Below, piece by piece: positions 32,115-38,927 of a stretch of 38,927 nucleotides of DNA. The stretch is from the NCBI GenBank assembly GCA_030540435.1, contig JAUNWG010000016.1, positions 1 through 38,927 of the forward strand, given 5' to 3'. How positions within the stretch are numbered: position 1 is the stretch's first letter; every line of letters begins with the position of its first letter. The notes below the pieces were generated by a model. That model was not told the DNA's origin. It did no database searches and saw nothing but the letters and a program-made list of their open reading frames with translations. The DNA is from Eubacteriales bacterium. Its GTDB lineage: Bacteria > Bacillota > Clostridia > Oscillospirales > Butyricicoccaceae. A program made the translations under genes and the position numbers.

Positions 32115-32297
32115 TTATGCGCTGTGGCGGATATCATGCTTCACGCGGTCATGCTCCTCCGCACGCTTTGCGTTGTTGAAGCGGTCAAGCGTACCTACCA
32201 GATAACCGGTGATACGGCGGATGCGCTCAAAGCCAATGCCTTCTCCTACCATCGGTTCGCCCTTTTCATTATATGTTACATGATTCAGCTCGTTCAT
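32115..32297 (-). CDS. Stand-alone glycyl-radical C-terminal domain of class III ribonucleotide reductase
   Basis: This 60-residue protein reads GFERIRRITGYLVGTLDRF and NNAKRAEEHDRVKH, which is the extreme C-terminus of NrdD proteins where the catalytic glycyl radical resides (E. coli has an RxCGYLGS...RVKH end). Gly31 in RITGYLVG is the expected radical site. It has no cysteine. AGGAGG lies 9 nt before the ATG, and the gene begins 26 nt after the nrdD stop and 9 nt before nrdG. The main NrdD has only a diverged equivalent, so this protein may supply the radical in trans, or act as a replaceable spare part as GrcA (YfiD) does for pyruvate formate-lyase. Confidence 0.85.
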   Translation of the reverse strand: MNELNHVTYNEKGEPMVGEGIGFERIRRITGYLVGTLDRFNNAKRAEEHDRVKHDIRHSA

Positions 32298-32323
32298 AAT
32301 AAATACCTCCTATAATAGACTAT

Positions 32324-34645
32324 TTAGTTACAGCATGATTCAATCGGGTTCGGACGGCGATCGCGTTCTTCATTCGGATCGCCATGATATCCGATCGTAT
32401 CGCTATTGTGATTTTTATAAACCCCCAGCTGACGCAGCCGTGCAATGCTGACCGGTTCACCCTCACGGCGGCCGCACCGCGGGCACACGTCATCAATGAT
32501 ACCGGTATATCCGCAGATCGGGTCACGGTCGACCGGATGGTTGATGGAGCCATAGCCGATGCCGCATTCCTTCATATACCGTACCACGGACTCAAAGGCA
32601 TCCAGATTCTGGGTTGGATCGCCGTCCAGCTCGACATAGCTGATATGTCCGCCATTCGTCAACTCATGATACGGCGCCTCCAGCTTGATCTTCTTGAATG
32701 CACTCATCGGATAGTAAACCGGTACATGGAACGAATTGGTATAATAATCGCGGTCTGTAACGCCTTCGATCACGCCATAGCGCTCACGATCCAGACGAAC
32801 AAACCGTCCGGACAGGCCCTCCGCCGGTGTTCCGATGACAGAGAAATTCAAGCCCGTCTCGCGGCTTTCCCGATCCATGCGCTCACGCATACGGGTGACG
32901 ATTGTCAGGCCCATATGCTGTGCTTTCTCGGATTCGCCGTGATGGACGCCCATCAGCGCCTTCAGGCACTCTGCAAGACCGATGAAGCCAACCGTCAATG
33001 TGCCATGCTTGAGCACCTCACCTACCTTATCGTCCGGGCTGAGCTTATCCGAATCCAGCCAGACGCCCTGTCCCATCAGGAACGGGTAATTGCGCACACG
33101 CTTGTCGCACTGGATACGGAAGCGCGCCTTAAGCTGGTCAACCACCAGATCGAGCTTTTCATCCAGTTCTTCAAAGAACGTTTCTACATCGCCCTTGGCA
33201 TTGATCGCAATGCGCGGCAGGTTGATCGAGGTAAAGCTAAGGTTTCCGCGTCCGTTGACGATCTCGCGGGACGGGTCATATACATTGCCAACAACACGGG
33301 TGCGGCAGCCCATATATGCTGCCTCCGTCTCCGGATGTCCGGGCTTGTAGTACTGTGCATTAAACGGCGCATCAAGGAACGAGAAGTTCGGGAACAGACG
33401 CTTTGCCGAAACACGCATGGCAAGCTTAAACAGATCGTAGTTCGGATCTTCTGGATTATAGTTGACGCCTTCCTTGACCTTGAAGATATGGATCGGGAAG
33501 ATCGAAGTCTCACCGTTGCCAAGGCCGGCTTCCGTCGCCAACAGCAGGCATTTCATCACCAGACGTCCCTCCGGGGAGGTATCCGTGCCGTAGTTCAGCG
33601 ACGAGAACGGAATCTGCGCGCCTGCACGGGAATGCATGGTATTCAAATTGTGTACCAATGCTTCCATCGCCTGATAAGTGGATCGCTCTGTCTCTCGACG
33701 GGCATACTTGAGGGTAAACGCTACGATACGATCAACGGTCTGCGCATCCGTGCGCTCCAACAGGCGTGCACGAATCTGTTCTGTCGTGCCGTTGTCATCC
33801 GCCAGTACCGGCTTTTTCCCACACGCTTCGATCAGCGCCTTTGCCGGCTCAAGCCCTTCTTCCTCTACGCCGAACACCTCAAGCGCCTTGGCAAGGTTAT
33901 CACGGTAATTATGCCAATACGTCTTGCGCACGCCCGGCGCCATGCTGTAGTCGAAGTTCGGTACACTCTGTCCACCGTGCTGGTCATTCTGGTTGGACTG
34001 GATTGCGATGCAGGCCAGTGCAGAATAGCTGCGGATATCGTTCGGTTCACGAAGGAAACCATGGCCAGTTGAAAATCCGCCTTCAAACAGCTTGAGCAGG
34101 TCGATCTGCGTGCAGGTCGTTGTCAGTGTGTAGAAATCAAAATCATGGATATGGATATCGCCCTCGCGGTGCGCCTTGGCAATGCGCGGCTCCAGCAGGA
34201 ACATTTCATTGAACTGCTTGGCGCCCTCCGAGCCGTACTTGAGCATCGTGCCCATTGCGGTGTCACCGTCGATGTTGGCATTCTCGCGCTTGATATCATT
34301 CTCAATAGCAGACTTGAAGGTCAAATCTTCATATACCTTCATCAGTCCGGTATTCATCTCGCGCTGGCGGGAACGCTCATTGCGGTATAGGATATATGCT
34401 TTTGCCGTGCGCGCGTGTCCGTTTTCCACAAGGACTTTCTCCACTGCATCCTGCACATACTCTACCGTCGGCGTTGATGTCGGGCTGTTTTTTTCCACAT
34501 AATCTGCCACATCCAAAGCCAGCCGCATTGACATCTGGTAATCATGACCGCCGGAAGCCTCTGCGGCCTTATAGATGGCATTTGCAATCTTTGTCAGATC
34601 AAAGAATACACATCTGCCGTCTCGTTTTTCAATCTGCTGTATCAT
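32324..34645 (-). CDS. nrdD: Class III (anaerobic) ribonucleoside-triphosphate reductase, large protein
   Basis: NrdD makes deoxyribonucleotides without oxygen. The 773-residue protein starts with an ATP-cone (MIQQIEKRDGRCVFFDLTKI through about residue 95), followed by the ten-stranded barrel (REGDIHIHDFDFYTLTTTCT, PNDIRSYSALACIAIQSNQN, FIGLAECLKALMGVHHGESE, SVIGTPAEGLSGRFVRLDRE and NGGHISYVELDGDPTQNLDA). The C-terminus has cysteines at about 711, 721 and 724 (DPICGYTGIIDDVCPRCGRR) that fit the zinc site, then ends in ...RLRQLGVY... and ESCCN, without the RxxGYLxG...RVKH end usually carrying the glycyl radical. That end is encoded in the following 60-residue gene. GGAGCAG precedes the ATG. 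Upstream NrdR boxes predict repression by NrdR. Confidence 0.94.
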   Translation of the reverse strand: MIQQIEKRDGRCVFFDLTKIANAIYKAAEASGGHDYQMSMRLALDVADYVEKNSPTSTPTVEYVQDAVEKVLVENGHARTAKAYILYRNERSRQREMNTGLMKVYEDLTFKSAIENDIKRENANIDGDTAMGTMLKYGSEGAKQFNEMFLLEPRIAKAHREGDIHIHDFDFYTLTTTCTQIDLLKLFEGGFSTGHGFLREPNDIRSYSALACIAIQSNQNDQHGGQSVPNFDYSMAPGVRKTYWHNYRDNLAKALEVFGVEEEGLEPAKALIEACGKKPVLADDNGTTEQIRARLLERTDAQTVDRIVAFTLKYARRETERSTYQAMEALVHNLNTMHSRAGAQIPFSSLNYGTDTSPEGRLVMKCLLLATEAGLGNGETSIFPIHIFKVKEGVNYNPEDPNYDLFKLAMRVSAKRLFPNFSFLDAPFNAQYYKPGHPETEAAYMGCRTRVVGNVYDPSREIVNGRGNLSFTSINLPRIAINAKGDVETFFEELDEKLDLVVDQLKARFRIQCDKRVRNYPFLMGQGVWLDSDKLSPDDKVGEVLKHGTLTVGFIGLAECLKALMGVHHGESEKAQHMGLTIVTRMRERMDRESRETGLNFSVIGTPAEGLSGRFVRLDRERYGVIEGVTDRDYYTNSFHVPVYYPMSAFKKIKLEAPYHELTNGGHISYVELDGDPTQNLDAFESVVRYMKECGIGYGSINHPVDRDPICGYTGIIDDVCPRCGRREGEPVSIARLRQLGVYKNHNSDTIGYHGDPNEERDRRPNPIESCCN

Positions 34646-34701
34646 CTTTGCTGCTCCTTTGGTTTATTCTGAATAAATCGTACCGGCAAGGCTGTCGGGA
34701 T

Positions 34702-34717
34702 ACAAAATATATACATT
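34702..34717. promoter_or_regulatory. Degenerate NrdR box
   Basis: The AT-rich ACAAAATATATACATT matches most of the left and centre of the NrdR consensus and is centred 30 bp from the perfect box, about three helical turns, the usual arrangement of paired NrdR boxes. Confidence 0.5.
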
Positions 34718-34731
34718 GTATGTGCCTGTAA

Positions 34732-34747
34732 ACACAATATATTGTGT
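34732..34747. promoter_or_regulatory. NrdR box of nrdD
   Basis: The perfect 16-bp palindrome ACACAATATATTGTGT is the NrdR consensus. It lies between the predicted promoter and the nrdD start, so ATP/dATP-loaded NrdR should repress nrdD, the small ORF and nrdG. nrdR itself is not in the window. Confidence 0.85.
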
Positions 34748-34771
34748 TTATGCTAACCGGAACTGTTTTAT

Positions 34772-34800
34772 ATTTTAGTACGTCAGGAAGAAGATGTCAA
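34772..34800 (-). promoter_or_regulatory. Promoter upstream of nrdD
   Basis: Minus-strand TTGACA (34800-34795), 17 bp, TAAAAT (34777-34772). A second weaker possibility (TTGTGT with TATATA) would be covered by the NrdR boxes themselves. Confidence 0.6.
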
Positions 34801-35072
34801 GTGCCTGACCGGCTCTTGTGGTATGCCCTTCCATCAAAAAATTATCCTTGTTTCCTGATTTTTGTCCCGAGCAGACGGGTACATGCCCCGATCGCCTGCG
34901 GCGGTCAATACAGCACATCAGACCTGTTTTTCCGTCCGAAACCACCAGCTTTGGCCTTGAAATCCAATTTTCCCGAACAAATATTCCCCTCCGGCTCTGC
35001 CCAGACCAAACATGCGCATCCGCTGAAAAATGAACCAAAAAAATTTTTTCTGAAATTCTTTCGACATTTTTT
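34801..35072. other. Gene-free stretch upstream of nrdD
   Basis: About 270 nt without a supported gene. A 49-codon minus-strand frame from 35067 (MSKEFQKKFFWFIFQRMRMF, basic and aromatic) has no ribosome site, and an 87-codon frame below it reads as low-complexity noise. No terminator for the thi operon is visible here, so readthrough towards nrdD is possible. Confidence 0.4.
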
Positions 35073-35094
35073 CAACCACAATATATTGTGGTTG
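35073..35094. promoter_or_regulatory. Orphan NrdR-like palindrome
   Basis: A perfect 22-bp palindrome whose core CACAATATATTGTG is identical to the NrdR box in front of nrdD, centred 344 bp further upstream and 11 nt after the HAD phosphatase stop. It has no T run, so it is not a terminator. It may bind NrdR at a distance or control an unannotated transcript. Confidence 0.55.
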
Positions 35095-35104
35095 ATATTC
35101 CGTC

Positions 35105-35761
35105 CTACATCAATTTATCCCCTATTTCTGCCCAGTTTGTAATATACTGGCAGCACAGGGAACGGATCTGCTGCGTCTCGCTCGCCGCAGATGCATCGTA
35201 TACACCGACTACCGGATAACCCGCCTGACTCGCTGTTTCAACGCAGTGCAGGCTGTCCTCAAAGACGACCGTCTCCTCTTTCGGAGTTCCCAGCCGGCGT
35301 CTGCATTCATCAAAAATATAAGGCTGATTTTTGCTTGTATGCAAATCGCCGCAGGTGACAATAAATTCAAAATAATCCATGACGCCGACACGCTGCAACG
35401 CCAGTTCCACAAGCCTGCGGTCCGTCGCCGTGGCAACACACATATGTATACTGCTGCGCCGCATGTTATCCAGCATCTCCTTTGCCCCGTCTTTGAGCGG
35501 CGCCCGGCTGCGGTAATCCTCTTCAATCATATCGCAAATCTGCGCACAAATCGTCTCTGCCGACTCCGCAACGCCGAAGTCCCGGCGGTAATACTCCGCC
35601 GCCTCCGGCAGCGTCATGGTCTTCAGGCGAAGCATAAGCTGCTCTGTATCCGGTATCGGAATATCCCGTTCCATTAAATACCGTGCGCCCACCGTCTCCC
35701 AAAATGGCATGGAATCCAGCAATGTACCGTCCAGATCAAAAATTGCACCTGACAGTTTCAT
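35105..35761 (-). CDS. HAD-superfamily phosphatase in the thiamine operon
   Basis: The 218-residue protein has the HAD motifs I GAIFDLDGTLLDSM (nucleophile Asp at residue 9), II CVATATD, III in KNQPYIF and IV VVFEDSLHCVETA, with a helical cap between residues about 18 and 85, as in beta-phosphoglucomutase-like HADs. Its ATG overlaps the thiE stop (ATGA), so it is the third gene of thiM-thiE-HAD. This position suggests a phosphatase that turns thiamine monophosphate (the ThiE product) into thiamine, or trims HMP or HET phosphates; the sequence alone does not fix the substrate. Confidence 0.85.
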   Translation of the reverse strand: MKLSGAIFDLDGTLLDSMPFWETVGARYLMERDIPIPDTEQLMLRLKTMTLPEAAEYYRRDFGVAESAETICAQICDMIEEDYRSRAPLKDGAKEMLDNMRRSSIHMCVATATDRRLVELALQRVGVMDYFEFIVTCGDLHTSKNQPYIFDECRRRLGTPKEETVVFEDSLHCVETASQAGYPVVGVYDASAASETQQIRSLCCQYITNWAEIGDKLM

Positions 35762-36411
35762 TCCTGCACCAACCTTTTCGCCTGCACCAGCAACGCTTCT
35801 GTCGCCGCCTGGATATCCGGCGCGGCAAAAATGCCGGATACAATTGCAACACCTGCTACACCGGTACCCTTCAGCTCCAGCATATTATCCAGCTTAATAC
35901 CGCCAATCGCTGTTGCCGGAATGGAAACGCTGCCACAAATTTCCTGAATCTGTTCATATGTCAATGGAGCAGCATCTGTCTTTGTCCCAGTGCTATGTAC
36001 CGCTCCAACGCCAATGTAATCCGCCCCGCGCTTTTCCGCCAAAAGCGCTTCCTCTACACAATGGGCAGATACACCGATGAGCTTATCTTCACCCAAAAGC
36101 GCACGTACATCGCCTGCCTCCATATCATCCTGACCGACATGCACACCGTCCGCGCCGCTCTCCAGACACGCCTGTACGTCGTCATTGATGACGCATAGGA
36201 CGCCATATCTATGGCACAGGGCAACAATATCCTTTGCCTCCGCAACAAATTCTGCATGAGATAAGCCCTTCTCCCGAATCTGTACCAGCGTTGCGCCGCC
36301 CTTGAGGCACTGCTCGACCTGATCGTATAATGTTCCATCTCCAACCCATGCACGGTCTGTCACTGCATACAGCAGCATGGCTTCCTTGACTGTCTGTTTA
36401 TCGAATCTCAA
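35758..36411 (-). CDS. thiE: Thiamine-phosphate synthase
   Basis: ThiE joins HMP pyrophosphate with thiazole phosphate to give thiamine monophosphate. The 217-residue TIM barrel carries LYAVTDRAW, ATLVQIREKGLSHAEFV, VLCVINDDVQACLESGADGV, HVGQDDMEAGDVRALLGEDK, IGVSAHCVEEA, ADYIGVGAVHSTGTKTDA and the phosphate loop ATAIGGIKLDNM. All are ThiE signatures. It begins at TTG 36411, with GGAGG 8 nt before it in the end of thiM, so the two genes overlap by 14 nt and are coupled. It uses ThiM's product directly. Confidence 0.94.
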   Translation of the reverse strand: MRFDKQTVKEAMLLYAVTDRAWVGDGTLYDQVEQCLKGGATLVQIREKGLSHAEFVAEAKDIVALCHRYGVLCVINDDVQACLESGADGVHVGQDDMEAGDVRALLGEDKLIGVSAHCVEEALLAEKRGADYIGVGAVHSTGTKTDAAPLTYEQIQEICGSVSIPATAIGGIKLDNMLELKGTGVAGVAIVSGIFAAPDIQAATEALLVQAKRLVQE

Positions 36412-37222
36412 CGTTCATTCCTCCATTCAGGGTATCTGCGTCCATCAGGCTGATCGCATCCATCAGATGCATACGGAAGGAACCGGTCCCCCCGCCTGCT
36501 GCCTGTGTTTTTCGATATGCAATGTCTCCGGCAACGCCCATTGCAACAACCGCCGCTGCGGCCGCCTCCAAAATATGATCGTGATTCGCGCCGCAGAACG
36601 CCGCTGTCAGCGCAGAGAGCATACACCCGGTACCGGTTATCCTCGACATCATCGGATGCCCATTGCGGCAGATATACGCCCGTTCCGGCGATGCGATGAT
36701 ATCGATCGCGCCGCTGATGGAGACAACTGCTCCCAGCTTTGCGCTCAGCTGCTGAAAGAATGCGATACGCTCCTCCAGATTTTCCTCTGTTACGGCATCT
36801 GCCGCACCTGCGTCAACGCCCTTTGTATTGGATGCTGCACCACCAACTGCCAGCAGTTCGGAAATATTGCCGCGCACCACGGCAAACCGATATGCCGCAA
36901 AAAAATCCCGCAAGGTATCCATGCGATATCTCGATGCGCCTGCGCCTACTGGATCAAGAATGACCGGTATACCTGTCCGATTTGCCGCCGCAATCGCTCG
37001 ATGCATGGCTGCTACCGTCATAGTATTCAGATTACCGATATTGATATCTACTGCGCTGGACATTGCTGCGATTTCAGCTGCTTCCTGTTCCGCTTCCGCC
37101 ATTGTTGGCGAGGCGCCGCAGGCAAGCACGATGTTAGCACAGTCATTTGTTGTAATATAGTTGGTGATACAATGTACGAGCGGCTCCTGCTGACGTACAT
37201 TTTCCAAGATTTGTTCAAACAT
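36398..37222 (-). CDS. thiM: Hydroxyethylthiazole kinase
   Basis: ThiM phosphorylates salvaged thiazole alcohol for thiamine synthesis. The 274-residue ribokinase-like protein has LVHCITNYITTNDCANIVLA, GASPTMAEAEQEAAEIA, VILDPVGAGASRYR and the ATP site RITGTGCMLSALTAAFCGAN with its catalytic Cys in GTGCM. Length is standard. Start 37222 has AAAGGA 6 nt upstream; the longer frame to 37276 begins without a ribosome site. No TPP riboswitch is seen in the short leader. First gene of a thiazole salvage operon without thiD in view. Confidence 0.95.
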   Translation of the reverse strand: MFEQILENVRQQEPLVHCITNYITTNDCANIVLACGASPTMAEAEQEAAEIAAMSSAVDINIGNLNTMTVAAMHRAIAAANRTGIPVILDPVGAGASRYRMDTLRDFFAAYRFAVVRGNISELLAVGGAASNTKGVDAGAADAVTEENLEERIAFFQQLSAKLGAVVSISGAIDIIASPERAYICRNGHPMMSRITGTGCMLSALTAAFCGANHDHILEAAAAAVVAMGVAGDIAYRKTQAAGGGTGSFRMHLMDAISLMDADTLNGGMNVEIR

Positions 37223-37284
37223 AATAAAGTCCTTTTCTATAAAAATTATAGACGCGCCGCATGGGCGCTCTAACATGCTTTTTC

Positions 37285-37314
37285 AGTATAGCCCGTTTTC
37301 GCACGGAATGTCAA
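37285..37314 (-). promoter_or_regulatory. Promoter of the thi operon
   Basis: Minus-strand TTGACA (37314-37309), 18 bp, TATACT (37290-37285). Its -35 box is 7 bp from the -35 box of the divergent AEC gene. Confidence 0.75.
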
Positions 37315-37321
37315 TGGGGCT

Positions 37322-37350
37322 TTGACATCCGGCTGTACCAGTGCTATCAT
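37322..37350 (+). promoter_or_regulatory. Promoter of the AEC transporter gene
   Basis: TTGACA (37322-37327), exactly 17 bp, TATCAT (37345-37350), back to back with the thi promoter. Confidence 0.75.
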
Positions 37351-37392
37351 TAGTGTCAATATCTATTATAATAAGAAAGGCAGGGAATCCCC

Positions 37393-38325
37393 TTGAATAT
37401 GTCTGCCCTGTATACGCAGATCGCTGTTATGTTCCTGCTCATCTGTGTCGGTGCATTTTGCTACAAACGCAAAATGATCACAGACAGCGGCTCCGCACAA
37501 ATGTCTTCACTTGTTATGACCATCGTCATGCCGGCGGTCATTATCCATTCTTTCTGCCGTGATTTTGACCCGGAAATGGCTGGCAAACTGGCAACATCCC
37601 TTATTCTGTCAGCACTTCTGCTGCTGATGAGCATTATCCTTGCGACGCTGGTTTTCCGAAAGGATACACCGGATTATGCTGACAAGCGCATGTGCGTCAT
37701 TTTTTCCAACAATGGATTTATGGCGCTGCCATTGTTACAGGCAATCTATGGTGATGACGGTGTATTTATCGGTTCGATCAATATTGTTGCAACAAATATT
37801 GTGCTCTGGACCTTTGGCGTCTGGCTGCTCTCGCGGGCAAGCGGGAAAAGTAACGGTGGTATCAGCTGGCGTAAAATCCTTTTAAATCCAGGTACGCTAG
37901 GATTTTTCGTCGGTCTGGCGATTTTTCTTACCTCGTTCCATCTGCCGCAAATCGCAGAGGACACGCTTGTGTTTCTGTCCAATCTGAATACACCGCTTGC
38001 CATGATCGTCCTCGGCGTCTATCTAGCGCAGTCTAACCTATTGGAGATCATCAAAGACCGTTCGATGTATATTGTATCCATCTGCCGTCTGGTCATCATT
38101 CCACTTGCGGCGATTACTCTGTTGGCTGTTCTGCCATTTGACAAAAATGTGTCCGGTATGCTGGTCATCAGCATTGCAACACCATGCGCTGTCGCATCCT
38201 CCATGTTTGCACAGATGTACGGTACCAATTACCATTATTCCAGCCGTATTATTGCATTTTCCACACTGCTTTCGGCAATTTCCATGCCGATCATGCTGAA
38301 CCTGTACCAACTCGTCGCTGCGTAA
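37393..38325 (+). CDS. AEC-family (auxin efflux carrier) transporter
   Basis: The 310-residue protein has about ten membrane segments arranged as two inverted halves, starting with IAVMFLLICVGAFCYKRKMI, then MPAVIIHSFC, FSNNGFMALPLLQAIYGDDG and, in the second half, LNTPLAMIVLGVYLAQSNLL and SIATPCAVASSMFAQMYGTN. These are the PIN/AEC permeases, which in bacteria carry malate or other small acids, or amino-acid derivatives. It begins at TTG 37393 with AGGGA 6 nt upstream; an ATG six bases later is the alternative. Divergent from the thi operon; substrate unknown. Confidence 0.88.
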   Translation: MNMSALYTQIAVMFLLICVGAFCYKRKMITDSGSAQMSSLVMTIVMPAVIIHSFCRDFDPEMAGKLATSLILSALLLLMSIILATLVFRKDTPDYADKRMCVIFSNNGFMALPLLQAIYGDDGVFIGSINIVATNIVLWTFGVWLLSRASGKSNGGISWRKILLNPGTLGFFVGLAIFLTSFHLPQIAEDTLVFLSNLNTPLAMIVLGVYLAQSNLLEIIKDRSMYIVSICRLVIIPLAAITLLAVLPFDKNVSGMLVISIATPCAVASSMFAQMYGTNYHYSSRIIAFSTLLSAISMPIMLNLYQLVAA

Positions 38326-38339
38326 CCACATACATAGCA

Positions 38340-38375
38340 AACAGCCGGACAAAAACTACTGTCCGGCTGTTTTTC
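38340..38375. terminator. Terminator between the AEC gene and rubredoxin
   Basis: AACAGCCGGACA (38340-38351) with TGTCCGGCTGTT (38360-38371), a perfect 12-bp stem followed by TTTT on the plus strand. Confidence 0.88.
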
Positions 38376-38383
38376 GTGCTTAT

Positions 38384-38587
38384 TTACAGGCTTGCCCCGC
38401 CTGGATATTCCTCCGTGCGGATTGCCTGAAAGGCTGCCTTGCCCTGTCCGCAGACCGGACAGCGGAATGCACTGCCGACATAGGACCATGGGACACCCGC
38501 ACTGACCTCTTCCTTTGGTTCACCATGAACTGGGTCATATACATAGCCGCACACGGAACACTGGTATCTGCGCATATCGCTCTGCAT
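38384..38587 (-). CDS. Rubredoxin
   Basis: This 67-residue electron carrier binds one iron through four cysteines: RRYQCSVCGYVYDP (Cys10, Cys13) and FRCPVCGQGKAAFQ (Cys43, Cys46), the rubredoxin pattern. The usual acidic middle is replaced by VSAGVPWSYVGSA, and the tail YPGGASL is unusual. Such variants occur as small oxygen- or peroxide-reduction partners. Start 38587 has AGGAGA about 9 nt upstream; the longer frame to 38665 would run over the tRNA terminator region and is unlikely. Confidence 0.9.
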   Translation of the reverse strand: MQSDMRRYQCSVCGYVYDPVHGEPKEEVSAGVPWSYVGSAFRCPVCGQGKAAFQAIRTEEYPGGASL

Positions 38588-38652
38588 ACTGGCATCTCTC
38601 CTTTCGCACTGCCAGCAGTATACCCGGATTTTCGCCGCGTTATACAAACGAC

Positions 38653-38684
38653 AAAAAAGGCTCAAATCTTTCGATTCAAGCCTT
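38653..38684 (-). terminator. Terminator of tRNA-Ser
   Basis: On the minus strand AAGGCTTGAATC pairs with GATTTGAGCCTT (G-U tolerated) and is followed by six Ts, a few bases after the tRNA end. Confidence 0.85.
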
Positions 38685-38690
38685 CTTTTA

Positions 38691-38781
38691 TGGCGGAGAG
38701 TCAGGGATTTGAACCCTGGGAACGCTCATCACGCTCACACGATTTCCAGTCGTGCGCCTTCGACCACTCAGCCAACTCTCC
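38691..38781 (-). tRNA. tRNA-Ser (anticodon GGA)
   Basis: A 91-nt tRNA including encoded CCA. It has the 7-bp acceptor (GGAGAGT with ACTCTCC), a D arm (GGCTGAGTGGTCGAAGGC), the anticodon arm CACGACTGGAAATCGTG with GGA in the loop, the long variable arm expected of a serine tRNA (GAGCGTGATGAGCGTTC), and the T arm CCAGGGTTCAAATCCCTG. It reads UCC/UCU codons. Confidence 0.97.
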
Positions 38782-38819
38782 ATCTTTTGTTTTGCGTCGT
38801 TCTCTCAGCGACGAATATT

Positions 38820-38848
38820 ATTATACCTGTCCCGACCCATTTCGTCAA
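38820..38848 (-). promoter_or_regulatory. Promoter of tRNA-Ser
   Basis: Minus-strand TTGACG (38848-38843), 17 bp, perfect TATAAT (38825-38820). A short CGTCG/CGACG hairpin lies between it and the tRNA. Confidence 0.85.
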
Positions 38849-38927
38849 GACTTTTTTCCGATTTTTCGAAAGATTTTTTTCGCAACATTTTTTCATTCGA
38901 TTTTTTGTCAATCATTGTAGAATTTTT

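Noticed and set aside
32384..34072. A 562-codon open frame on the strand opposite nrdD
   Set aside because: It is the mirror of a well-conserved gene; its translation is rich in Ile, Arg and His with no family pattern, as expected of antisense frames in this base composition.
34775..35038. An 87-codon minus-strand ORF upstream of nrdD
   Set aside because: No ribosome site, it overlaps the nrdD promoter and the composition does not look coding.
37223..37284. A TPP riboswitch in front of thiM
   Set aside because: The leader is about 55 nt and has none of the conserved thi-box stretches.
1..38927. CRISPR arrays, insertion sequences, prophage genes or attachment sites
   Set aside because: No regularly spaced repeats, transposase motifs, integrase or phage structural genes were found; tRNA-Ser is not followed by an integrase or a repeated tRNA end within the window.

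Overview
The window is 38.9 kb of a chromosome from an anaerobic Firmicute of class Clostridia, most likely a butyrate-producing Oscillospiraceae/Butyricicoccaceae-type gut bacterium. This is inferred from a butyryl-CoA:acetate CoA-transferase, the [FeFe]-hydrogenase maturase HydF, a class III (oxygen-sensitive) ribonucleotide reductase, a rubredoxin, an L-box lysine riboswitch, strong GGAGG ribosome sites, several TTG/GTG starts and sigma-A type TTGACA/TATAAT promoters. I see no prophage, insertion sequence, CRISPR array or rRNA. There is one tRNA (Ser-GGA).

Layout. 1-4 kb: an MFS transporter faces a GlpP-type antiterminator; then a D-serine dehydratase followed by decayed gene remnants. 3.9-5.9 kb: an ABC transporter operon with its own GntR/YtrA repressor and a clear operator. 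5.9-7.1 kb: a divergent type III pantothenate kinase homologue and a small membrane protein. 7.2-8.6 kb: hydF. 8.7-11.8 kb: the lysine/DAP operon asd-dapA-dapB under a lysine riboswitch. 12-14.2 kb: queA-tgt (queuosine), convergent with nnrE. 15-19.1 kb: a BaiN-like flavoprotein, a MATE exporter and a RodA/FtsW protein. 19.3-21.3 kb: prfC behind a leader with two terminator-like hairpins. 21.3-23.5 kb: bioY, an AraC regulator and a NUDIX hydrolase. 23.6-27.6 kb: an M20 amidohydrolase, an EamA exporter and the butyrate-forming CoA-transferase. 27.6-31.3 kb: an AlkD-like pseudogene, xpt and the molybdate operon modABC. 31.3-31.5 kb: a promoter-to-terminator unit that looks like a large structured non-coding RNA. 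31.6-34.7 kb: nrdD, a 60-residue glycyl-radical-domain protein and nrdG behind NrdR boxes. 35.1-37.3 kb: the thiamine salvage operon thiM-thiE-HAD phosphatase. 37.4-38.9 kb: an AEC carrier, rubredoxin and tRNA-Ser.

How it fits together. The genes are mostly housekeeping: cofactor supply (CoA, biotin, thiamine, molybdate), lysine and cell-wall precursor synthesis, translation fidelity, tRNA modification and anaerobic energy and DNA metabolism. Intergenic regions are compact and carry most of the novelty. The strongest items are (i) a class III RNR whose best match to the glycyl-radical C-terminus is a separate small gene, (ii) a structured RNA of about 230 nt between nrdG and modA, possibly of the raiA type, (iii) a CoaX homologue with Asn where the nucleotide-binding Asp6 is expected, (iv) divergent promoters sharing one self-complementary -35 hexamer, and (v) several leader or operator structures (prfC, queA, bioY, modA, GntR) that can be read directly. 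All assignments are from reading the sequence; no database search was run.
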